A stretch of DNA of 64,000 bases, taken from positions 26,560,639 to 26,624,638 of the forward strand of contig OY743184.1 of the NCBI GenBank assembly GCA_963555705.1. Reading direction: 5' to 3'. The notes under the pieces are model-generated. The model saw nothing but the letters and a program-made list of their open reading frames with translations. It made no database searches and was not told the DNA's origin. The position numbers and the translations under genes were made by a program. Positions within the stretch are counted from its first letter, which is position 1; every line of letters begins with the position of its first letter. The DNA is from Ligustrum vulgare (Eukaryota; Streptophyta; Magnoliopsida; Lamiales; Oleaceae). This document shows positions 35,176-45,660 of this stretch, in pieces.

Positions 35176-35659
35176 GACTTGGTGCTAATTTCTTCTCCAT
35201 AAAATCAATAATTGCAAAACATATAAACAAGATGAATAATTTCGTATCTCTCCAATATTACGGAACTGCAAAATTGATCATATCTAGTAAATTGGGCGAT
35301 CAATTTTAAATTTTCGTACTAGCATGTCATCATGTGGGGTGACCATTATGTTCACGATTAGTTGTTGCTATTTTATAAGAATTATTTTCTATTACCTATG
35401 ATTTTTACTATTGTTTGCACCTTTTTCAATATATCTTTGTGATTATCTATTTTTTGTTGCATTTTACTATTAGAACTATTACCTTGACTTTACCCATGTC
35501 GAAAATTCTCTTGACCTGAGATCTCTGAATCTCACAAATCCTGGAAATCTAGAACGAAGTATATTGTGGCCTTTTAGGACTCTGTGTGTTATTTGTGAGC
35601 TGCTTATTTCTTGTGGTTTGTTACTTATTTGCTAATATGTCTTGATTTGATTGTCTTTA
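35176..35659. other. Unassigned AT-rich stretch upstream of copia-4 gag
   Basis: It lies between the Athila-like interior and the first recognisable codons of copia-4 gag. It may be leader/LTR remnant of copia-4, but no primer site or partner LTR was found. Confidence 0.4.
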
Positions 35660-35704
35660 ATGCAAAAGGTATTTTTTTCTATATGGCAACAAAGAATGAA
35701 AGGT
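35660..35704 (+). pseudogene. Copia-4 gag, first fragment
   Basis: Reads VFFSIWQQRMKG in frame and stops at the copia-3 insertion. Across the insertion (after removing one AAGGT copy) the frame continues as ILVQQKFLKSID at 44724. This is the 'DFxxWxxRMKxxLVQQ' gag start of copia elements. Confidence 0.8.
35700..35704 (+). repeat. Left target-site duplication of copia-3 (AAGGT)
   Basis: AAGGT repeats at 44719-44723. The uninterrupted copia-4 gag frame across it supports the pair. Confidence 0.8.
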
Positions 35705-36256
35705 TATGGAGACTAATTGGACCAACCACCAACAACCCAAGAGGAATGAAGAAGCCGGCCCAACTGGAATACAACAATAGCCAAAGTCACTTGCCTTATC
35801 TCAAAGACAACTCGGACAAAATTGCATTTGGCAGTAACACACTTTAACTTCAAGTACACTTCTTATCTCAGCTATTTGATCAAAATAGCTGGATCAATCT
35901 CAACCGTTGATTAGCCGATATAAATAGGCTGTAAGTGGGTTTAGGGTTCGACGATAATTTTCATGCCTCTTTCTTTCACTCTCTGTTCTTCCAGACCCTT
36001 CCTTGAGTTTTGTTCATCTCCTTCGTCTCCTTCGTGTAAGATCTTTAGTTTTGTGTCACCATACATCATGTCATCTTAGTGATAGTGAGAGAGAAAAGTT
36101 TAAGGGATTTTGGCATGCAATTTTGTAGTGAATATGTATAGTTTTCTGAATCTTATAATTTTTCTGTAAATCTTTGTGATTTTCTTTTGTGAACATTGGA
36201 GTTTATGAATAAAAACTTCAATATTTTGTTGATTCTGGTGTTAGATTTTCTCTACA
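35705..36256 (+). repeat. 5' LTR of copia-3
   Basis: About 552 bp, homologous to 44155-44718 with many substitutions. A TATAAATAGG box occurs near 35918. It ends CTACA just before the primer site. Confidence 0.9.
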
Positions 36257-36257
36257 T

Positions 36258-36269
36258 TGGTATCAGAGT
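36258..36269 (+). promoter_or_regulatory. Primer-binding site of copia-3
   Basis: TGGTATCAGAGT, one base after the LTR; iMet type. Confidence 0.88.
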
Positions 36270-37098
36270 CTTTAGGTTTCGAATTTTTTTTTTGAAAAAT
36301 TGAAGTATTTTCGAGATTCGAAAAATCTTAGAGTTTTTGAAATAGTTTTCTTTTTGGATCTGAAATCTTTTTGCTTCCTCAAATTTTTTATTTATTTTTT
36401 TATTTTTTATTTTTTGAAAAAAATTTATAGATCTGGAAGTTTTGTTATTTTTGAGAAGTTCTTCGTGTAAATATTGTTTAGATCAAGGATCTCAAGGTTG
36501 ACACACATGACACCTTTGACATTAGTAAGGATCTAAGGTTCTTGGCAGCTGATCTCTGGGAATATTACTTGGATCTACCACTTCTTCAAAAATCTGTTAC
36601 TGGATCTGTGACTTTGAAAAGATTTCAAATGATATGGTGGAAACAAACCTTAATCTACGCTCATCTGGCGAACTTTTTCCTTGATCTTAGGTTATTTTCT
36701 TTAAATCTTTAGTCTCCCTCCATTGAAACCAAAAATTAGACCCCTTTACCTTCCTTTGTCCTAGATTTCCTTTGAGAATCCGGGAATCTAAGGGGGTTCT
36801 GGGCCGACCTAATTTAGGTTGAGGGAAATAGGAAAATCTATAGTAGTTTTTCCTTTTCATATCGTGTAATTCAGTAATTTTCTGTTCTTCATGAGATATC
36901 TCTATAATATACATGTTACATACCTCTGTTAAAATCGTGTGATACTTTGTGTACGTATCTTAAGTGATCATCTTGATTTTTTTGTTCCTTGTAACTCTGT
37001 ACATGTGATTCTATGTTTTTTAATAAATTTTTTTTCAAAATTCTTGGAAAATCACTCATCTTTGTTGATCATTTTCATCTCAATATTTTTTTCTCTAC

Positions 37099-38131
37099 AT
37101 GGCTACTACTAAGATTTGAGGTTGAGGTTTGGAATGGCAAAGGAGACTTCAGTCTCTAGCGCCAAGAAATTAGAACACTACTTCTTCAAATGAAATGTGC
37201 TAGGGCCCTTGATGCGTCTTGGATTGAGACCTTAGCACAAGAAAGAAAAATTGAAATGGATGAGGTGGCATGGAGTACTCTATTTCTTCACCTTTCTAGA
37301 AAAGTTGTAGAAACAAAGACGGTCACTTAACATTGGAAAAAACTTGAAGAGCTTTTTTTAACTATTACTCTTCCAAGCAAGTGTTTTCTTTGGAAACAAT
37401 TTTTCAGTTTTAGATTTGATCATGCGGTAGATGTTGAGGAGAATATTGATATATTTAATAGACTTACCCAAGACTTGATTAATAGTGGTGAAGAGTTATC
37501 TGATGATCAGAATGTGGTGTGTCTGTTAAATAGTCGAGGAGATAAACTCAAAGATCTTAGGAATGGTTTAGAATATGGTGGAAAAAAATTAACTGTTAAC
37601 ATTGCCTTAAAGAATAAAGAATTAAAACCTAGATTTGATCAAAATGAAGCTTATAATGTTGAAGCCCCTACTGTTAGAAATAAGAACTTCTTTCAAGGGA
37701 ATAAAATTGGGTTTAATAATAAAGTTAATACTAGGCCTAAGAGAGAAAATCAGGGAAGGAAACTCAGTTTTGGAAAACCTAGAGACAAGAGGTTTTATGA
37801 TAAGAAGAAAATTAGAAAATGTTACTATTGTGGTAAACAAAGACATTTAATTAAAAACTGTTTTAAGAAAATGAATGATGGTGCCAACAATCCTCAAACT
37901 GATAATATTGTAATTCAGAATAATAGTGGTGTTGCTTATGTTACTAATGCAGTAAAAAATAAAGATGAATGGATCCTTGATTCTTTCCCTATGTGCCCTT
38001 ATAGAGAATCATTTGTTGACTTTTCTCTTGCATGTTCTAGTTCTGTAAAACTTGGGAATAATTCTACCTGTGACATAAGAGGTATAGGAAAAATTTTATT
38101 AAAACTTAATAAATATACACCCTATCCCTAA
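37099..38131 (+). pseudogene. Copia-3 gag and protease remnant
   Basis: ATG at 37099, then frameshifted pieces FSLWRQEIRTLLLQMK and TLFLHLSRKV, LTQDLINSGEELSDDQNVV. The open block 37475-38131 contains a basic region and a CCHC knuckle CYYCGKQRHLIKNC near 37817-37862. The protease entry reads DEWILDSFPMCPY near 37966-38005. The usual DSG triad is replaced by DSF and the segment is short by several residues, so the protease is dead. The frame stops at 38131 where PR should continue. Confidence 0.85.
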
Positions 38132-38339
38132 ATCACACTAGATATATTCTTGACTTGAAAAAAAAATTATATCTTTGAGATTTCTTGATGATAAAGGCTA
38201 TGAAATAATAGTCAAACAAAATCATACAAGAACTCTCAAAGAAAATAATGTGATCTTTTACACTCCTAAGATAAATGATATTTATGTCTTGAGAACCAAA
38301 ACACATTTTCCTAGCTCCTGCACTACTGAAAGTGTTTAA

Positions 38340-38925
38340 AAGATAACTCTGACATTTGGCATTAAAGAATGGGTTACCTTGAGGAAAAGGGTTTGAAACT
38401 TCTTCATAAAGAAGGTGTTTTTGGAAAATATATCTTCCGGAAACTATCCTTTTGTGAAGAATGTATTCTTGAAAAACAACAGAAATCTTCTTTTTGTAAA
38501 GGGGTTCACAAAACACACACATTCAGGAATATACACATGCAAATTTATTGGTCCTGCTCATGTACTAAATAGTGTCTCTAGTTTTAGGTATTTTCTACTT
38601 ATCGTTGATGATCATTCTAGGAAGTCGTGATTTCATTTGTTGAAAACAAATGATGAAACGGTTTCTATTTTTAAAAACTGGTTGGTCCAGATTGAAAATT
38701 TAAAGGACAAAATGATCAAAACAATTAGAAGTGGTAATGGTTTAGGATTTTGCAACACAAAGTTTGAAACTTTTTGCATAAACCATGGCATTTTAAGACA
38801 TAGGACTATTGTGTATAGTCTACAGCAAAATGGGGTTGCTGAAAGAATGAATCGCCCTTTACTTGAAAGAACTAGGTATGTGTTAATTGATTCTAATCTT
38901 CCAAAATTGTTTTGGGGGTGAAGCT
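38340..38925 (+). pseudogene. Copia-3 integrase remnant
   Basis: The pre-integrase zinc region is frame-broken (CEECILEKQQKSSF near 38453). The first catalytic Asp lies in LLIVDDHSRKS near 38598-38630. The second core box reads IRSGNGLGFC near 38725, with Gly where the catalytic Asp of the RTDNG-type box belongs. The Glu box is present in QQNGVAERMNR near 38825-38858. The frame ends at 38921. Non-functional. Confidence 0.83.
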
Positions 38926-39386
38926 GTTAGGACAACTTCATAGTTGATAAATAAGTCACCCTGTAGTGCAGTAAATTATTGCATACCTGATCATATATGG
39001 ATAGGTTATGTACTTAACTTTTCCCGTCTAAAAGTCTTTGGATGTGCAACTATGCACATCAAGCTGAAACCAAACTTGATCTCAGATCTTTAAAATGTGT
39101 TTTTATTGGGTTTTGTGGGTTCAAGAGTTGTAGACTATGGGTAAAATACAAAGGGGTTTTTAAGTAATAATAAGCTGATCTGTTATTTTAATGAAAAATA
39201 TTTTCCTTGTAGATCTCAAAAAATTCTGATCATCTTTGTGAAAAAGATTTTGTAATTATTGAATTGAGTCTTGATTAAAATCAAGATGATACTCAAATTC
39301 AGGTGGAGCAACCCTCCAACATTCTCCTATTTTAGACTACGTCTCAAAATATAAATGAATCAGATTCTGGTCTTAGTGATTATCAA

Positions 39387-40497
39387 TTGGCCAGAGATAG
39401 AATTAGGCGAAATATCATATCACCATTAAGATTTTATGATTTCGCTTTCATTTTTGCTCTTACTTTGAAAGATTCTTTTAATTTCGAACCGAGTACTTTT
39501 GAAGAAGCAGTCTCTTCTAAAGAATCTGATTTATGGTTTGCTGTCATGCAAGATGAAATGAATTCCTTAAACAAAAATAAAACCTAGATCTTAGAGGAAA
39601 AGCCTACTAATAAGAAAGTCATTGACTGTAAACGGATTTTTTAAAATAAAAGAAGGTGAAAACAAAGAATGGATACTTAGGTATAAAGCTAAACTTGTAG
39701 TAAAGGGTTTCTCTCACAAGGAGGGAATTGACTATGGTGAAATTTTTCCCATGCTATTAAGTATAACTCCATTAGAATTTTGTTTGCTTTAGCAGCACAA
39801 TTTGATTTAGAACTTGAACAAATGGATGTTAAAAATGCCTTCCTATATGGGTCCTTGAATGAAACCATTTACAAGTCACAACCTAAAAGTTTTGAGCAAA
39901 ACAGAAAAAGGAGTTTAGTGTGTTTGCTTCAAAAATCTCTATACGGTTTGAATCAAGCACCTAGACAATGGTACAAGAGATTTGACTCTTATATCCAAAG
40001 CTTGAATTTTCAGAAAAGTCAATATGATCCATGTTTATTTTATAAGAATGATAAATTTGATTTTATGTACTTACTTCTCTATGTGAATGACATGTTAATT
40101 GATGGTCACAGTATGCATGAGCTAACCTGTCTTAAAGATAAATTAAAATCAGAAATTTGAAATGAAAGATACAGGATGTGCAAGAAAATTTCTAGAAATG
40201 GATATACAAAGAAACAAGAAGGATGGAAAATTGTTTTTAAATCAAAAGAGTTACATTGAAATAGTTTTAAAAGGTTATAATCTATTTGATGCAAAACCTA
40301 TATCTCTGACACTTTCTGCTCATTTTTTAACTTTCTGTTGATCAATGTTCAAATTATGAAGAAGAAGTTCTTAGGATGCAATATATTCCTTATTCTAATT
40401 ATGTAGGTTAGGTTATGTATTTAATGATATGTACCAGACCTGATATAGCTTTTTCTGTGAGCATTTTAAGTAGGTTTATGAGTAATGCTTGTGAAAC
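39387..40497 (+). pseudogene. Copia-3 RT remnant
   Basis: 39387-39587 has FEEAVSSKESDLWFAVMQDE before a stop. After broken sequence, 39780-40160 has LEQMDVKNAFLYGSLNETIY, LLQKSLYGLNQAPRQWYKRF and the catalytic box YVNDML near 40080. The usual YVDD has Asn in place of one catalytic Asp. The remainder (SILSRFMSNACET) stops at the GAAAC target duplication of solo LTR A. Confidence 0.88.
40493..40497 (+). repeat. Left target-site duplication of solo LTR A (GAAAC)
   Basis: Exact copy at 43550-43554. Joining the flanks restores ...SNACET in frame with LMKSLRKYLKGT of RNase H. Confidence 0.92.
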
Positions 40498-40910
40498 TGT
40501 AATACTGCTTTTAATTTTGTACGTGTTTTCTTGAATATCACCCAATTTCTATGATGGTACTATGAAGAATTATTTATTTGACAATTATTATTGATAATAA
40601 GTTGAATTATTTTGCAGTTGAAGGACTTGGACGTCGTCTCGATCAATGTGCCAATTAAAATGTTTATAAATTGTTTACGTACAATTCTATGTCTAATTGT
40701 TTATTTTAATTGTTACTTGCCATTTCTATTTTAATTGAGTAGTAAGTTGCCTAAATTGCATTAAATTGAAGTTGGGAAAAGTTTGGTGACACTTTGGAAT
40801 TTTATTTGAGAGTCGTGGACTTAAATTACCAATTTATGAGAGTTGAGCGACTGAATTGCAATTTACCAAAAGTTAAACATTTAAACCTAACCTAAAGCCT
40901 CAGACTCTCA

Positions 40911-40912
<2 letters not shown>

Positions 40913-40972
<60 letters not shown>
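40913..40972. repeat. (TC)30 microsatellite in solo LTR A
   Basis: Sixty uninterrupted bases of TC. The corresponding place in solo LTR B (57825-57930) has only interrupted CTCT-rich sequence. Confidence 0.97.
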
Positions 40973-40975
<3 letters not shown>

Positions 40976-42490
40976 TTCTCCCTCTCACCTCCGTCTCTCT
41001 CTCGGCGTCTCCCTTGGTCGGCGCCACCATCATCGCCACCACCGTGCACCCCCCAACAGTAAGCCCCTCCTTCTCCCTCATTCGCACACACGCAGAGGCA
41101 CAACCCACACACACACACACGCTCAGATGCACGCAGTCAAGGCAAATCAGACGCACACACGCTGTCACGAGTTCGCGCACGCACGTCGAGCACAACCCAC
41201 GAAAATGGGTATTGTTATGTATGTGGGTATTATCTGTATTTGTACATTTCAGATTTCTGTTTAGATTCGAAATTTAATTGTAAATTTCAGATTAAGTAAT
41301 GTATATAAATGTATGTATAGATTGTGTCGTAAACCTAATTTATGAAATTGGTAGCTTAGTGGACTGTTTGGTTAAAGTTTGAATTATAATAATAATCTTT
41401 TTCATATTTTCAGATTTAAGTTTGGTTAGATTTCGAATTATAATTGCTAAATTGGGGATTGGGTAATGCTTATATATGTATGTATTGATGTAAATATCAT
41501 CCTTAAGTATAAATCTTAGATTCTTAAATTGTTTGATTAAATTTTCAGATTTTAGATTTATCATTGACTTCGGAGTTATAATTGTAAATTCAAATTTATG
41601 GAAAATTATATATATGTATATTTCGTATATTTTCAGATTTGGATTATAGTCTAATTTCGAATGTATTAATTGGAATTTTTGGTAATGTATAGATATACTT
41701 GTGTGTAAATTCATAGTTAAACTTGGTTTAAATTTCGAAGCTGGGTTGTTAATTTTCAGATTATGAATAACTAGAATTGTAATTGGATAATTCTATAAAG
41801 TTAGGTTAAGTTATGTAATTTTGAGTATGAGTTTAAATTAAAAGATAAGAAAACTTTCTAAAGTGTATGTAGTAAGTCCCCTATTTGGAATATGATATTA
41901 TATGTGTTGTTCATAACTCAAGGCCACACTTAGGTTAATTTAAGGTCTTGATCTCGATTGGAAGTTTTGTTAATATTAAAATAATAGAATTTGTGATTTT
42001 TAAACTAAAATTATATTTTATTTAATGAATGAATATAAATTAGGATTATTGGGCACATTGACGTGATGGGCATCTGAATCTCTTCCACTTGCAAATCAAG
42101 ATAACAGTAAATACTAAGGATGTCAGGTAAGTAAACTTCCCATATTTTCATTGAAGTTAAATGGTTAAAGTGTAATTAATGGGCTTAAATTATATTCTTG
42201 AAATTTATTTGCTAAGTGATGCTTTCTATGAACTTTATACATGTATGTGTTATTAAGAGAAGGTTTAAGCATACATGTTATCATGTCATTACCTCGTCAA
42301 GCATGCATTTTCATTGAGTTGGGGAAGTCAAATGATTTTAAATGAAGAATGTGGAAAGTTTTAGTTTCCTCAAAAAGGATGTATCCCAAGTTTTAAGAAT
42401 AAATCGATGTACTTCTATGCCATGAAAGGTGTGAGTGGGAAATGGGGCGCGGGACACCGGCGTACCCGAATTAAATCAATGTTGCAGTGG

Positions 42491-42715
42491 TGAATATTAA
42501 ACCGCCTTGCGGTGACGATTGCCTAACCGTTTGGCAGTGTCAAATATTAAACCGCTTTGCGGTGACGATTGCTTAACCGCTTGGCAGTGGAAAATATTAA
42601 ACTGCTTTGCGGTGACGATTGCTTAACCGCTTGGCGGTGGCAAATATTAAACCGCTTTGCGGTGACGATTGCTAAACCGCTTGACGGTGGCAAATTTTAA
42701 ACCGCTATGCGGTGG
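42491..42715. repeat. 50-bp minisatellite with CCGC-TTT-GCGG hairpins
   Basis: Units start at 42501, 42551, 42601, 42651 and 42701, exactly 50 bp apart. Each carries two half-units, ACCGCTTTGCGGTG and ACCGCTTGGCGGTG, both short palindromes. The homologous site in solo LTR B has a different 30-bp unit around the same palindrome. Confidence 0.95.
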
Positions 42716-43554
42716 AAAAGTGATAACCTTGTTCTAAATAAGGAAATGGTGGCCACTGCATTATGACTGGATAGAAGATACACTAAGTGAGTTCACGATG
42801 GAAATGAAGTGGAAGTTTTGAAATGTTAAGTGAAAGTTTGAAAATTTTGAATGTTCTGGAAAGTAAAGTAAATGGGGATACATATATGGAATTTTTAAAG
42901 CATTCATGTCATAAGCATGCATTTCATGCATAAAGTTTACTTACTGAGCTTTAGCTCACCCCAATCCCTCCCCAACATTTCAGGTGATGAAAGTTAGGTG
43001 ATCCGAGAAGAGCACTTGGCGGCAGACTCAGAGAGTGCTCATAATTCCATTTGCTTTAGGACTGAATCGAGGGCTTTCACAAGTTATTTTTATTTATTTT
43101 CTTTTATTGATAAATTCCTTTGATTAGTTTGTTAGTTTTTAGTTAAAATAAGTTATGGTATTTCCCTGTGATTAGTTTATATCATATTTCATAAGTTTAA
43201 AAATTATTTACTTTAAGATGTTATTGTTGAGGAGTTTGGGGATTGATGTTGAAGTTTGATTTTGGAATTGTGGTCGGATGTGGAATGTTGGGTTTGAATG
43301 AGTTGAGAATTGTATTTGTAATATGGGTATGATGTCCCTCTATAGGTTGGCTAAGTCCAAATTACAGAGGAGACTCTATCGAAATTTTTGTAGAATTTTA
43401 TAATAGAAAAGTAAAAAATGTTGAGGTTTTAAATGTTTTGTTTACGCATGTAATTGAAGAAAATAAGTGTTTGAAATGTTTTATTTCAGCATTTAAAGTG
43501 AAAGGAAGTTAACCCCTAGGTTTAATATTTTTGAACTTGGGGTGTTACAGAAAC

Positions 43555-44060
43555 CCTCATGAAATCCTTACGTAAATACCTTAAAGGAACATTAAGTTTG
43601 AATTTTGTGTGTTTCAAACAGAAAGATAGTTTGAAATTAAATTTTTTTGTAAATTCTGATTTTGCTGAAAATCTGGACAACAGAGAATCTACTTCTAGCT
43701 ATATTTTGTATTGTATGGGCTTGAATTAGTTGAAAATCTCAGTTACGGAAACTTGTTGCCTTATCCTCTATTGAAGCAGAATACATTACTGCAACAAATG
43801 CAGTGAAAGAATGTATGTGGCGTAAGGGTTTATTAGAAGAACTAGGATATGTTGATGGGAAAGGCATTAGTATTTGCACTGATAGTTGAAGTGCCCTGTA
43901 TTTGAGAAGAAATCCAGTTTTCCATAACATATCAAAACATATAGATCTTAAGTTTCACTTTATTAGTTATATCATTGATAAAGAAATTGTGAAACTTGGG
44001 AAAATTCCTACATAGGTTAATGCAGCAAATGTTGGAACTAAAATCATACCAATTATTTAG
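43555..44060 (+). pseudogene. Copia-3 RNase H remnant
   Basis: After the solo LTR the frame gives LMKSLRKYLKGTLSLNFVC, NSDFAENLDNRESTSSYI, then (shifted) LVALSSIEAEYITATNAVKE, ISICTDS and HISKHIDLKFHFI-like pieces. This is the complete copia RNase H order with several stops. Confidence 0.85.
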
Positions 44061-44154
44061 TTTAAAGATGCTTTATAGTCTTTAAATCAGTTTGAATGTT
44101 GAAACTGTGTATTTTTGTTCTGCAGGTGAGAATGTTCCAAGTACGGTGGATATT

Positions 44155-44718
44155 CGTGGAGACTAATTGGACCAACCACCAAAAGTCAGCCCAAAAGGAA
44201 TGAAGCAGCCGGCCCAACTTGAATATAACACTAGCCCAAAATCGTTTACCTTATCTCAAAGACAACCAGGACAAAATTGCATTTTCCAGTAACAGGCTTT
44301 TACTTCAACTGCACTTCTTATCTCAACCATTAGATCAAAATAGGTGGATCAATCTCAGTAGTTGGTTGGCCTGTATAAATAGGTTGTAAGTGGGCTTAAG
44401 TTCGGTGATTATTTTCACGCATCTTTCTTTCACTATCTGTTGTTCAAGACTCTTCCCTGAGTTCTATTAATCTTCTTCGTCTCCTTTGTGTGAGATCTTT
44501 GGTTTTGTGCCACCATACTTTGTGTAATCTTAGTGATAGTGAGAGAGAGAAAAGTGTAAGAGTGTTTGAAATGTTTGGCTTGTAATTTTGCAGTGAGTCT
44601 ATATAGTTTTCTGAATCTTACAAGTTTTCTATAAATCTTTGATGATTTTCTTTTGTGAACGTTGAATTTTATGAATAACAAATTTCAATATTTTGTTGAT
44701 CTGGGGTTATAATCTGCA
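44155..44718 (+). repeat. 3' LTR of copia-3
   Basis: About 564 bp, preceded by the purine-rich GTACGGTGGATAT. Homologous to 35705-36256. Followed by AAGGT. Confidence 0.9.
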
Positions 44719-44723
44719 AAGGT

Positions 44724-45660
44724 ATTTTGGTACAGCAAAAGTTTTTAAAATCAATTGATAATTATTTTTTACCTACTGTGTCTGATGAACAGGAAAAGAA
44801 ATTTGATGAACTTGCTTATACTTCTATTATCTTGCACCTATCTAATAGTATTTTACGAAAAATTGGTAAACACTATTCCACTAAAAATCTTTGGAAAAAG
44901 TTGGAAGAACTCCATTTAAAACAATAAACCCCCGGAAAAACCTTTCCTGCTTGAAAGCTTTTTCAGTTTCAAAATTGATCCTTCTAAAGAATTAGATGAC
45001 AATATTGATGTCTTCAATAAACTTGTACAAAGACATTACTAATTGTAGTGATAAAGTTCTTAAGGAATATAAGACCATAATTTCGTTGAACGCTATTCCT
45101 GACATCTATAAGGGAGTCAAGAATGCTATCAAGGAGAGGCAGAAAATATGGAGAGGTCAAGATATCAAGTAGGTTTGATTACTTGCACGAGTCTGATCAT
45201 GGTCATGTGGTTGCATGGGATGGAGTCTCATATAACATCACATGTGTAGGTGAAGTTGCTATCAAATTTATGCATACATTGAAGAGTGTTAGGTACATTC
45301 CTCAAATGGGCAAAAATTTGATGTCTATGGCAAAATTGGAAAGTACGAGTTTTACTGGGTGAGCTTGGTAATGGTATGATTAAAATGTTTAACAGTGCAG
45401 TTAGGACCTTTAAGGCCATTAGAAAGAATGACATTTACATAATTCATGCTGAAGTAGTAGGTGGTCGAAGCCATACTATTACTTCAATTGACACTTATTA
45501 CACACAGAAGTGGCACAATAGACTAGCACCTGTTAGTATTAGGGGTCTAAAATATCTAAATAATAAGTGTATGTTTTGGAATGATCAGGTGTCTGACATG
45601 TCATTTTGCAATCATTATGTGCTTGGCAAATATCACAGGGTGTATTTTTTTCTCTAGTAC
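44724..45660 (+). pseudogene. Copia-4 gag, protease and pre-integrase remnant
   Basis: 44724-44927 continues gag (ILVQQKFLKSIDNYFLPT, then LWKKLEELHLKQ). Protease C-terminal residues GEVAIKFMHTLKSVRYIPQM and KNLMSMAKLES lie at 45250-45355; the DSG box is not recognisable. The pre-integrase zinc region follows with KWHNRLAPVSIRGLKYLNNK and CNHYVLGKYHRV at 45510-45645. Frames are broken by stops at 45360 and 45655. Confidence 0.83.

Larger units (their letters stand above)
40498..43549 (+). mobile_element. Solo LTR A (~3.05 kb, Tekay/Del-like gypsy termini)
   Basis: Begins TGTAATACTGC and ends GGGGTGTTACA, the near-inverted ends typical of long gypsy LTRs, with perfect GAAAC duplications on both sides. 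It is homologous along its length to 57424-60332. No gag or pol and no internal primer site are seen, so it is best read as a solo LTR left by intra-element recombination. It contains a (TC)30 run and a 50-bp hairpin minisatellite. Orientation is uncertain because the ends are near-symmetrical. Confidence 0.85.
35705..44718 (+). mobile_element. Copia-3: full-length but defunct copia element, inserted in copia-4
   Basis: LTRs are 35705-36256 and about 44155-44718. A TGGTATCAGAG primer site is at 36258. Gag, protease, integrase, RT and RNase H remnants follow in order. It is inserted in copia-4 gag with TSD AAGGT and is itself split in RNase H by solo LTR A (40498-43549). Key catalytic residues of protease, integrase and RT are lost (see the individual entries). 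Confidence 0.9.

Noticed and set aside
40900..41277. Frames with long Arg-Glu runs or Thr/His-rich stretches
   Set aside because: Produced by the (TC)30 microsatellite and adjacent CA-rich sequence of solo LTR A.
42491..42715. Regular repeat-spacer look that might suggest a CRISPR array
   Set aside because: 'Spacers' are themselves repeated, the locus is in a plant LTR, and no cas-like gene exists.
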